The translations under genes and the position numbers were made by a program. From Hofstenia miamia (Eukaryota; Xenacoelomorpha; Acoela): DNA of 64,000 bases. The DNA lies in the NCBI GenBank assembly GCA_004352715.1, contig SCFE01000030.1:2041130-2105129 (forward strand). The letters are read 5' to 3'. The notes beneath the pieces were generated by a model, which worked only from the letters and a program-made list of their open reading frames with translations, ran no database searches and was not told the origin of the DNA. Below, one piece after another: positions 1 to 11,300 of this stretch; positions within the stretch are counted from its first letter, which is position 1, and every line of letters begins with the position of its first letter.

Positions 1-1095
1 ACCTAATGAAATGCTATCACATTTTACAAAAACTTTACTTTTCTATTTGGATATCTGCTGCCCAGAAAAATATATTCTTTCATCCGAAAATACCAAAAAA
101 ACTCAGAATAATGTTTCAAAACCATGGATTGATTCTAAATGCCTCGATTTAATCGAAATAAAGAAACAGAAATTGAAAAAATACTTAAATTCCCAAACAC
201 TGGAAAATCATAATGCTTATAAATCTGCCTGAAATTTATGTAATATTGCTATAAGGAAAGCAAGTAATAATTATTCCCGTTTTCAGTATCAAAGTCTTTC
301 TTCCCAAAAAATAAGTGGGAATTTGCTAACAATTTGCTAAATAGAAAAAACATACTAACCGAAGAAATAGAAAGAATATACTATAAAGATAAATCCATTA
401 CAAATGAGAAGGAAATCTGCAATGCTTCCATTGAAGCTTTCCTAAATTTAGAAACTACAACAGTATGAATGTATCTTTTTGCCTTAATAAACCCAAAGGA
501 ACTCCAGCCTCTTTCACTTTTCGTTTTGCAGCAAAATATGAAATCATAAAGTCGATACAATGTTTAAAAAATAAATCCAGTGGACCTTCTCTAATACCAA
601 CGTGGTTCCTAAAACTCTCAGGTGACTTAATAGCTGAACCAANCCAATATGCTACATTTTAAATAATTGAATAAGACAATCCTTTTTTCCAGATGAATTG
701 AAATTGGCAAATATAACACTATTATTTAAAAGAAATGATCCAGAAGATTGCGAAAATTATAGACCCATTTCGATCACTTCTCCAATCAGCAAAATTTTTG
801 AACGAATTCATTTTTAATCGAATTAACTAGCATCTTTGTAAACATGATCTCTACTCTAAAACACAATATGGTTTTCATAAAGGTATTTCTACGAGCGACG
901 CTTTAATACAAGCTACAGAAAAATGGCGATCGACAATAAATGATAATGAATACTCAGCAATTGCTTGCTTAGACCTCTCGAAAGCTTTCGATTCCATAGA
1001 CCGCAGTATCTTACTACAAAAAGTTAAATTTCTAGGTTTTTCTAATGACAGCATAGGTCTTATCTCCAGTTACTTATACAATCGCATGCAAAGAG
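1..1095 (+). mobile_element. LINE (jockey/CR1-type) reverse transcriptase fragment
   Basis: Broken plus-strand reading frames of a non-LTR retrotransposon. After a region like the end of the endonuclease and the linker (KPWIDSKCLDLIEIKKQKLK), RT blocks appear: ELKLANITLLFKRNDPEDCE, NYRPISITSPISKIFE and CLDLSKAFDSIDRSILLQKV then KFLGFSNDSI. Several stops and shifts show it is dead. Its 3' half falls in the N gap from 1,096. It is a different copy, and probably a different lineage, from the LINE at 29-36 kb. Confidence 0.85.
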
Positions 1096-2095
1096 NNNNN
1101 NNNNNNNNNNNNNNNNNNNNNNNNNNNNNNNNNNNNNNNNNNNNNNNNNNNNNNNNNNNNNNNNNNNNNNNNNNNNNNNNNNNNNNNNNNNNNNNNNNNN
1201 NNNNNNNNNNNNNNNNNNNNNNNNNNNNNNNNNNNNNNNNNNNNNNNNNNNNNNNNNNNNNNNNNNNNNNNNNNNNNNNNNNNNNNNNNNNNNNNNNNNN
1301 NNNNNNNNNNNNNNNNNNNNNNNNNNNNNNNNNNNNNNNNNNNNNNNNNNNNNNNNNNNNNNNNNNNNNNNNNNNNNNNNNNNNNNNNNNNNNNNNNNNN
1401 NNNNNNNNNNNNNNNNNNNNNNNNNNNNNNNNNNNNNNNNNNNNNNNNNNNNNNNNNNNNNNNNNNNNNNNNNNNNNNNNNNNNNNNNNNNNNNNNNNNN
1501 NNNNNNNNNNNNNNNNNNNNNNNNNNNNNNNNNNNNNNNNNNNNNNNNNNNNNNNNNNNNNNNNNNNNNNNNNNNNNNNNNNNNNNNNNNNNNNNNNNNN
1601 NNNNNNNNNNNNNNNNNNNNNNNNNNNNNNNNNNNNNNNNNNNNNNNNNNNNNNNNNNNNNNNNNNNNNNNNNNNNNNNNNNNNNNNNNNNNNNNNNNNN
1701 NNNNNNNNNNNNNNNNNNNNNNNNNNNNNNNNNNNNNNNNNNNNNNNNNNNNNNNNNNNNNNNNNNNNNNNNNNNNNNNNNNNNNNNNNNNNNNNNNNNN
1801 NNNNNNNNNNNNNNNNNNNNNNNNNNNNNNNNNNNNNNNNNNNNNNNNNNNNNNNNNNNNNNNNNNNNNNNNNNNNNNNNNNNNNNNNNNNNNNNNNNNN
1901 NNNNNNNNNNNNNNNNNNNNNNNNNNNNNNNNNNNNNNNNNNNNNNNNNNNNNNNNNNNNNNNNNNNNNNNNNNNNNNNNNNNNNNNNNNNNNNNNNNNN
2001 NNNNNNNNNNNNNNNNNNNNNNNNNNNNNNNNNNNNNNNNNNNNNNNNNNNNNNNNNNNNNNNNNNNNNNNNNNNNNNNNNNNNNNNNNNNNNNN
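1096..2095. other. Assembly gap (1,000 N)
   Basis: Run of N. Other gaps: 3,168-4,167 (1,000), 5,415-6,218 (804), 31,014-31,244 (231), 36,601-36,715 (115), plus single N at 643, 29,380, 46,989 and 47,145. Long open frames across these runs are meaningless. Confidence 0.99.
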
Positions 2096-4249
2096 GGCGG
2101 GGAGTGTATCTCTGACGTCATTGGAATGTTTTGTTGGCAAACATTTGTTTGCAGTCTATTGTTTAAGTGTAACCAATTTTTTTAGAGGTTGAGGAATTTT
2201 CGAAAATCCCATGAGATTAGAATTGTTGCAATCTATTGTTTAAAATGTAAGAATTTTTCTGTTCATATTAAATAAATAATTTTTAAAATAAATATAAATA
2301 CATGCTTCCACAGATGCATACTCTCGCCATACAGAGAAAACGAACATTTATAAATAATAAATTTATTTACAAAAAAATATAAAATGCACAACTAAATGAT
2401 AAAGTTCATATAGCGAATTTCATCTACAGTTCAATGAACAATGATAATATTGGTCAAACCTTAGTGTTGGGATGTGAATGCTGTAGGAAACATATGCAAT
2501 GTGTATATGCACATTATGAATTTCACATGGTAGTATCTAAATTAATGATTAATATACAAGTCAAATGAGGTGATAGATCACAGTATAAAACACATTACAA
2601 TTAAAAGCTTAAATAAACTCAATTAAAAATGTGTATTAACAAACAAACGACATTTATATGTATGATAAAGTATATAATTAATTTAAAATCGGACTGCAAA
2701 TTCGCAGCAATTCATTAAAATATAATTGATAGGTTTTTATAAGAAATATCTGTAAAACGAACTAGAAATAATATTGCAAAAAGGCGTTAAGAATCAAAAC
2801 AATATCTGAGATTTAATTATAAAAATAGCTTACCAAAAAGTTTAGAATCTTTCAGGGTAGTTTTTTCATCAACGAGAAATTCCGTTAATCCGCTCTATGT
2901 ATAAAGTTGCATGCTTTAATAATGTCAACATAGTTTATCTATGGCCATTGTTCAAATGTCAAAATGTAACAAATTATAAGCACAGTACAACCATGTAAAA
3001 TTCCATTATGCTGCTGTGCGTGTCAAAATGTATCCAATCATAAAGATTGTTATCTATCAAACATGAAATCCAAATCACTTTAACAATTAAATAAAACACT
3101 TTCAAATCATATAAAACTAGAATTTTTTCACAAGTTGGAAAACAATCTCAATTATTATTACAACATGNNNNNNNNNNNNNNNNNNNNNNNNNNNNNNNNN
3201 NNNNNNNNNNNNNNNNNNNNNNNNNNNNNNNNNNNNNNNNNNNNNNNNNNNNNNNNNNNNNNNNNNNNNNNNNNNNNNNNNNNNNNNNNNNNNNNNNNNN
3301 NNNNNNNNNNNNNNNNNNNNNNNNNNNNNNNNNNNNNNNNNNNNNNNNNNNNNNNNNNNNNNNNNNNNNNNNNNNNNNNNNNNNNNNNNNNNNNNNNNNN
3401 NNNNNNNNNNNNNNNNNNNNNNNNNNNNNNNNNNNNNNNNNNNNNNNNNNNNNNNNNNNNNNNNNNNNNNNNNNNNNNNNNNNNNNNNNNNNNNNNNNNN
3501 NNNNNNNNNNNNNNNNNNNNNNNNNNNNNNNNNNNNNNNNNNNNNNNNNNNNNNNNNNNNNNNNNNNNNNNNNNNNNNNNNNNNNNNNNNNNNNNNNNNN
3601 NNNNNNNNNNNNNNNNNNNNNNNNNNNNNNNNNNNNNNNNNNNNNNNNNNNNNNNNNNNNNNNNNNNNNNNNNNNNNNNNNNNNNNNNNNNNNNNNNNNN
3701 NNNNNNNNNNNNNNNNNNNNNNNNNNNNNNNNNNNNNNNNNNNNNNNNNNNNNNNNNNNNNNNNNNNNNNNNNNNNNNNNNNNNNNNNNNNNNNNNNNNN
3801 NNNNNNNNNNNNNNNNNNNNNNNNNNNNNNNNNNNNNNNNNNNNNNNNNNNNNNNNNNNNNNNNNNNNNNNNNNNNNNNNNNNNNNNNNNNNNNNNNNNN
3901 NNNNNNNNNNNNNNNNNNNNNNNNNNNNNNNNNNNNNNNNNNNNNNNNNNNNNNNNNNNNNNNNNNNNNNNNNNNNNNNNNNNNNNNNNNNNNNNNNNNN
4001 NNNNNNNNNNNNNNNNNNNNNNNNNNNNNNNNNNNNNNNNNNNNNNNNNNNNNNNNNNNNNNNNNNNNNNNNNNNNNNNNNNNNNNNNNNNNNNNNNNNN
4101 NNNNNNNNNNNNNNNNNNNNNNNNNNNNNNNNNNNNNNNNNNNNNNNNNNNNNNNNNNNNNNNNNNNCTCATAAACTATTAAACAACTGCAAGTACTTTA
4201 ACAATCATTGATTTGTAGAATGTCTTAAAATTTATATTTAAATTAAATA

Positions 4250-4700
4250 TCCCAAAAGCAAGTAATTTTTTTCGAAAAGGCAAAACAAATCACCAAAAGG
4301 AAAATTAAATATCCCAAAGGCAAATAATTTTTTTCGAAAAGGCAAAACAAATCGTTAGAGTATTGTATATTAACCTGTGAATATTCAAAGATTGTTTTTA
4401 TCCAATATTCATACATTTTCCATAAACATCTAATAAAAATCTTAACAATGACTGTTTTTGCAAATTCTTTCATGTATTATTAAACATAACCGACTTCATT
4501 TTGTGAAAAGGTAAAAAAAATCACCAAAAGGAAAATTAAATATTCCCAAAGGCAGGTAATTTTGTTCGAAAGGACAAAAAAAATCACTAAAAGGAAAATT
4601 AAATATTCCCAAAGGCAGGTAATTTTGTTCGAAAGGACAAAACAAATCACCAAAAGGAAAATATTTTTTTCGAAAGGACAAAACAAATCATCAAAGGAAA
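4250..4700. repeat. Minisatellite, about 65-bp unit
   Basis: Repeated unit containing AAGGAAAATTAAATAT, CCCAAAGGCA, TAATTTTTTTCGAAAAGG and CAAAACAAATCACC. About two copies at 4,250-4,350 and three at 4,510-4,690, separated by about 150 unrelated bases. The translated frames it gives are repeat artefacts. Confidence 0.85.
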
Positions 4701-4737
4701 AATGTATAAAGTGGAAAACCCATGTAAAAGTCTATAA

Positions 4738-4992
4738 ATGTGTAAAACTAAGTCACAAACGTGAAAAACGTTGGAAAAGGAATCTAAGTCACAAACGTGA
4801 AAAAACTTTGGAAAAGAAATGTAAGTCACAAACGTGAAAAAACGTCTGAAAAGAAATGGAAGTCATAAACATGGAAAAACGTTGTAAAAAAAGAGTTATG
4901 TCACAAAAGTGAAAAAACTATGAAAAAGAAATATAAGTCACAAAAGGGAAAAAACGTCGGAAAAAATGTAAGTCTACAAACGTGGAAAAGTC
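4738..4992. repeat. Minisatellite, about 42-bp unit
   Basis: Six to seven imperfect copies of a unit built on AAGTCACAAACGTGAAAAA followed by CGTTGGAAAAGAAATGT. Adjacent to, and different from, the 65-bp array, at the centre of the foldback element. Confidence 0.85.
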
Positions 4993-6995
4993 ATATACGG
5001 GTTATTTATTTAATTCTTAATATAAAAGACACCAATAAAATTTTAAAATGTAAGCAATTTCTTATAATATAACATTTATATTTTTAAACGTTTTGTATAT
5101 ATGTGTATCAATAAACGATAACAACCAATTTACGGCACTAATAACAAACCATGTTATCAACAATCTTGAAACGTTTCATATAAAAATTCCTACTTGCAAA
5201 TATTTTATTCTTGAATTCAACGAGAAAAACTTATTGAAAAAATATTTATTTCATTTTTACGGGAGACGTTTTACTTTATTAACATTTTAGTTTTGTAGAA
5301 TCTTTCATTTAAATAATTGTATAAATTGGGAAAAACATGTAATAATTGAGATTGTTTTCCAACTTGTGAAAAAATTCTAGTTTTATATGATTTGAAAATG
5401 TTTTAATTAATTGTNNNNNNNNNNNNNNNNNNNNNNNNNNNNNNNNNNNNNNNNNNNNNNNNNNNNNNNNNNNNNNNNNNNNNNNNNNNNNNNNNNNNNN
5501 NNNNNNNNNNNNNNNNNNNNNNNNNNNNNNNNNNNNNNNNNNNNNNNNNNNNNNNNNNNNNNNNNNNNNNNNNNNNNNNNNNNNNNNNNNNNNNNNNNNN
5601 NNNNNNNNNNNNNNNNNNNNNNNNNNNNNNNNNNNNNNNNNNNNNNNNNNNNNNNNNNNNNNNNNNNNNNNNNNNNNNNNNNNNNNNNNNNNNNNNNNNN
5701 NNNNNNNNNNNNNNNNNNNNNNNNNNNNNNNNNNNNNNNNNNNNNNNNNNNNNNNNNNNNNNNNNNNNNNNNNNNNNNNNNNNNNNNNNNNNNNNNNNNN
5801 NNNNNNNNNNNNNNNNNNNNNNNNNNNNNNNNNNNNNNNNNNNNNNNNNNNNNNNNNNNNNNNNNNNNNNNNNNNNNNNNNNNNNNNNNNNNNNNNNNNN
5901 NNNNNNNNNNNNNNNNNNNNNNNNNNNNNNNNNNNNNNNNNNNNNNNNNNNNNNNNNNNNNNNNNNNNNNNNNNNNNNNNNNNNNNNNNNNNNNNNNNNN
6001 NNNNNNNNNNNNNNNNNNNNNNNNNNNNNNNNNNNNNNNNNNNNNNNNNNNNNNNNNNNNNNNNNNNNNNNNNNNNNNNNNNNNNNNNNNNNNNNNNNNN
6101 NNNNNNNNNNNNNNNNNNNNNNNNNNNNNNNNNNNNNNNNNNNNNNNNNNNNNNNNNNNNNNNNNNNNNNNNNNNNNNNNNNNNNNNNNNNNNNNNNNNN
6201 NNNNNNNNNNNNNNNNNNTTTTTACAATATTATCTCTAGTTAGTTTTACAGATATTTCTTTTAAAAACATAATTTTATTTTAATGAATTGCTGCGAATTT
6301 ACTGTCCGATGTTAATTAATATACTTTATCATAAATAGAAACGTTGTTTATTTGTTAATAAACATTTTTAATTGATTTTGTTTAAACTTTCAATATTCAT
6401 GTGTTTTTGATTGTGAATGTCATCTCGTTTTTAATAACAACTTGTTTATTAACCATTAATTTAGATACGACCGTGTGAAATTCATAATGTGCAAATACGT
6501 ATTGTGTTTGCTTCCTCCAGAATTCCCTCAACAACAATGATGATAAACTAACACAATAGACAAATTTAATAGTACGATATATATGATCATTATAAGCAAA
6601 GTGTAGAATAAATTGCATTTTTGTCTTGTCTTAAACAAATATGTGGGTTTTACCACGTACGTTTATTAAATATTAGAAATTGCGAGTTTTTGCATAAACT
6701 AGTTCCGAAAAATTATTTTGCATTATTACCGAAATAAGCCATTACACTTCTAACAAGTATTATTATCTCTCTGATTCAAATATTTTTTATTAAATTTTAC
6801 CGAATAAAACAAGTATGTAAAACAAGTATGTAAACTAAATTAATGAGGTATTTTCCAATGTCATGTATGTCAATAAAAAAACAAGTATGTAAACTAAATT
6901 AGGCCACGTAAATAAGCAAGTAAACAAATTAGTTACATTTTGAACAATAGACTGCAAACAATGGCAACAAAACATACTCCAATGACGTCATTCAT

Positions 6996-8080
6996 GCTAT
7001 TACAAAGAAGCTTTATTTAACAGGCCATCAAGTGACGAATATGTCCGTTTACATTACCTTGACTTAAAGTATGGGTATCATAGAAGCATCTAAAAGACGA
7101 GTCACAAAACGTTCACTATTTCATTAAATTTTGGTTCATTTGTTAACTATCTACATTACTAAAATTTGGTTCACTAATAATTCAGGCACTGATCATAAGT
7201 GAATTATAAACATACGTTTGATTGGAAACCAATTTCTTTTGTATAGGATCTTTAGTTGGAACGGATCTTTAGTATTATGAGATGTAAATTTAAGGAAGAT
7301 TATTGTGCTTGCATTATTGTTTTTTATTTAACGTAATTTTTGGCTCCCTAATTAGCAAAGTATAAATTGGTCTTGATTTCATTACTGTTGCTTAGTTAAT
7401 TGTATTTTTGCGTATTTTTAAATAATAAAAGTTAACAGTTTTTGTTTACAAAGTGCGGTGAATCGCCATCTAGTATTTTAAAAGAATTACTAAAAACATC
7501 TGGGGTATGGAAGGGGCTGCATAATTTTAAATTTGTTAATTTGTTTATGAATTAGCTTGTATTTTGTATTACAGTAAAATTATGCTAAGTTCGAAATCCA
7601 TTTTTAAAAATCATTTCTTCATTGACAATATACAGGAAATTTAATCTATAATTATCCTGACAGTCTATGGCAATTGTAATTTCTATTAAATTACTATTAC
7701 AGAGAATTTAAGAATCTTTGCATAAATAAGTGCAAATACATCACCAACCTATCGAATGTATACTAGTGGCTTATTTGTAAATATTTTTTGAAAGATATTT
7801 TAGACAAATATCAATTACGAATAATGTAACCATTGTTGGGCATATACCTAGTGGTGATCCCAAAATCATTGCTTCAATTAAGGTACAAATTGGATTTTAA
7901 GCAGAAACAGAATATAACAAAACACATAATTATTAAAATTTCATGATTTCCAATTGGGCAAAAGACAATTAAGCTGCAACATCTATATTCTAATGCAAAA
8001 ATGAAATCAAATAATAAATTACAACCAGTGAAAATAGTACATTAAAAGATTACAAAATTCAAAAAAGCATGCGCGACAAT
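6996..8080. other. RyR 3' flank, no gene seen
   Basis: AT-rich sequence between the foldback element and the RyR stop codon. It must contain the RyR 3' UTR. On the minus strand an ATTAAA occurs near 7,640 and an AATAAA near 7,323; either could be the polyadenylation signal, but I cannot tell which. I see no coding region or repeat. Confidence 0.5.
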
Positions 8081-8332
8081 TCATTTCAATTCTTCCTCAT
8101 ACTGTTTCCTAAAGCAGTCGCCGATTGGGAAAAAGTCAAAATTTTTCTCTTGATATAAGTTCCAGACGTAAGTCTCTTGCCCTGTGTATTCCGTTTCATC
8201 TTTATTGATTAAGTACATCAGGAAGAACATGTAGTTGGCAAAGTTGTGCTCTTTTTCGGTATGTGTTTCAAAGCCGTGAGCTGCTTGCTCGTCGAAGTAA
8301 TCCTTTCCTAGCCCACAAATAAAGCATTTCGT
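8081..8332 (-). CDS. RyR: RyR last exon: C-terminal domain and stop
   Basis: 83 codons plus TGA at 8,081-8,083. [14 protein letters not shown] then [17 protein letters not shown] carry the Cys-Cys-His-His zinc site known from RyR structures. The tail reads [20 protein letters not shown] and [18 protein letters not shown], ending where other RyRs end. This domain also contributes to the ATP, caffeine and Ca2+ sites in mammals. Confidence 0.97.
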   Translation of the reverse strand, partial: TKCFICGLGKDYFDEQAAHGFETHTEKEHNFANYMFFLMYLINKDETEYTGQETYVWNLYQEKNFDFFPIGDCFRKQYEEELK

Positions 8333-11300
8333 CTAAAGACAGAAAAATTCAATTTACCAAACAATATTACAAAGACGCCTTATTCTAGCAAAAATAATGC
8401 ATACTAAAATTTGTGCAAGGTTTTGAAAAAGAAAACTTAGCAAATACTTTTAAAAATCATATATTTAATACAAAAATCAATATACATTAAATTATATATA
8501 ATAACTACAGGGTTGCACTATTCGCAACATTCTGTATAAACTTGCTTTCAATCAGTGCACATGAGAATGACTTCCCCAGTTTAGGGGGCATACCCCGATG
8601 TACTGTTCATTGCAACATAAATGCACCACTTAATGGTAAATGCAACATTTCGCAAATTTCCAAAAATAAACTGCAAAAAATTTAATTCCTATGATGAAAA
8701 TGCTTGCGTTTTTAACTATTTTTGTTTGACATTAATTGTCTCCTTCAGAGGGCAGATTTTGTAATACAGATTTATTTACACATTCACAACACAATAAATC
8801 AGCTCGTAAGTCTGCATGTGAATAATTTAATGAGCACCATAGACGTTGCTGTTGTTCATACTTACATTTATTTATATGTTTTATTTGCACATTGTATCTT
8901 GCTTAATCGAAAGTTAATGCTAAAAGAAAAGGAGAGAAGTAAAAGTAGACTTCTGAAGTATGTCATGATGGAATTTCAATGCACCCCACATAACAAAATC
9001 TTGTTATGCTTAACAAAATTCTTTCCAAAGACAGAAACATTTTGAGAGAAAACATTAATAAATATGTAGTAACACATCTACTATATCAGGTTGGTGATTG
9101 GTCTGTTTCATTATGAAGTCAAAATTCTAAAATATAATTGGTTGTACCTCTAAGTCTTCTTTCGTCTGTTCCAATTGACCTCTTAATTCACCAAATGCAT
9201 CGATAATCAAACCTAAGTATCCATTAGTAACAGAAAACAAAGCTTTTAAATATACCTTGTATAATAGCCAAGAGAATGACAATGACAAAGAAAAAGAACG
9301 TCATATCAAAAACTATTCTAAAATATTCAGAAGGATGTCCGTTGGGGTCATCAATCTCGTCGCCTATTCCCCCTCCAGCTCTTAGACCATGATGTAGATG
9401 GAAAATAAAACAAGTCCACATGCTATCACACTTCTGTTCCATCAGAGCTATATCTGTAGGATCAGAATCTTCTTCCGGCTCTTCTTCATAAAAATTGCGG
9501 AAGAAGTTGAATGCGACCACTGTATACATGTAAATTACAATTGATGTCAACATCACGGTGAGCACAAGCTAAAATTCAAATTCGAAATAAAGTATGATAT
9601 TAAAACTTTGACAATAATAAATTACTAGATTAAAGGTTTTTACGAGTTCACATAGAGCAGTTGTTCATAAAGAAATGATAAAACTCCAAACAAGTTCTCG
9701 GGAAATTGACTCATACTTTACAAAATCCATAAAGCTTTCACAGCAATGGTCCGTAGACGTTCTCACATTAGAACAATAACTTTTGCTTTGCTTACAGTGT
9801 TGCTCCTGATTCTCTTCAAAACATATTTAAATATTTCGTTACAAGTTACCCTTCACTTCGGACAACCCTGGTCAGCTTGTAAATATATAAATTTTATTAA
9901 GATGTTCTTCAGTGGTGAATCCATACTATGTTGCAAGTATTGGCGATTTGCCAAATGCCAACATCAATGCGATTAAATAGCCAAGAGAAATGGATTTTGT
10001 AAATGAAATGAATAAAATAATATCAAAAATTAATCACCAATTATGGGTCTCAAATGCATTTCAAATTTTAACAACATTGATGCACAAGATTTAGATTACC
10101 TGTTTTCCATTGTGGGTAACTGACTGTAGGATAGCACTTAAATCTTTAGTCCCAATGGCAATGTCCATCAGATGAATCGCGAAAAAGAATCGATTGAAAT
10201 TGCCACACACTGAAAACACAAAATAGAAAAATATGTAAAGGAACGCCTTGTCACTGAATATCACGCCAAATTTCCAAATATTGTACTTTATGTCGAATCC
10301 GCCTAAAACACTAACTCATCAGTTCTGTTCAAGTTTAAACACACAGTAGAAAGTCTTTTCAACATTCTTCTTATAACAAATAGGTAGGGCGGCCAAATTT
10401 AAAAATTCCTTAATTTATTAAACTTCCAATTATAAAAAAACAATATTTAAAACCAAATGTAATCGGATCTTGCCTGAGTGTAAAAATAGATGAAAGGCCT
10501 TTAAGTGGTCATTAGCAATTGCACCTAAGCATTGTTTTTATAAAATTCACATAACAATATGGGTCTACTTTAATGAAATTGAACTACACAATAGTGTAAA
10601 TATATATCTTCATTATGACTAATACCCCATTTTTTAATGGTACTGCTATCATAATTAAGGAAGAGGGCTCACGAACATTCGAATTTTAATAATGCATTTT
10701 GCTAATTTTGCGTAAAATAGAAGTTATGAGGTTGTACAGCAAGGGGCACCGGAACCAAAGTATTTAATGGGTCTGGTAATGACATGGAACTAGAAGAAAA
10801 TCGAATGAGACTAAATAGGCTGTCACCAATAAATGCTATTATAGTAAAACAACATTGAGTTTGTTATAAGTGTATTCCACTTAAATTTACTATAACTAAA
10901 AGTGCAGCAAGTATAATATTAGAAATATGAACTTGAAGCAACAAAGTTGTAATTTATACCAAGAAGACTGGATATAAAACTTGGATTATTATCTGACATG
11001 CCAAGGATTTTGTCCACCTCTTCTTCCTCCAGTATTCCGGTGTATTTGCTCTTGGCTCTCTTCTTGACAAACTTATCCCACATATTAACAGGAAATGACC
11101 TAAAATGATAATTGCCGCATGGGAATTCTGAACATGAGTATACATAATTTATCAAATTATGTACTAAGTGGTGTTTAAATTTATAGATATCTATGATGAA
11201 CCTGCAAAATATAAAATTAAATATTAAAAAAATCGATGTCTATTTCTAAATTTCCTTAATCAGTTTGGGATAGTGCACGTTTGAAGTGGTATTTAAAGAG

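Larger units (their letters stand above)
2100..6995. mobile_element. Foldback element with ~1-1.6 kb inverted arms
   Basis: Bases 2,111-3,167 reappear, reverse-complemented and diverged, at about 5,335-6,990. Examples: ACTAGAATTTTTTCACAAG at 3,117 against the complement at 5,365; GCACATTATGAATTTCACA at 2,509 against 6,473; AATTCGCAGCAATTCATTA at 2,700 against 6,285; TGCAGTCTATTGTT at 2,151 against 6,950. Three N gaps cut through it and the left outer end may lie in the first. The centre (4,168-5,335) holds two minisatellites and no recognisable gene. Both arms share a short reading frame (AHYEFH.VVSKLM.N.QV). Confidence 0.75.

Noticed and set aside
3117-4211. Long open frames across N runs (also at 1,060-2,192, 5,407-6,283, 30,923-31,360)
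   Set aside because: They are open only because N translates as unknown; no coding evidence.
8722-9045. Plus-strand 107-codon open frame in the last RyR intron
   Set aside because: No ATG at its start, low-complexity composition, opposite strand within an intron; looks like chance.
9746-9976. Plus-strand open frame with hydrophobic start ([20 protein letters not shown])
   Set aside because: Lies in a RyR intron with no family resemblance or supporting signals.
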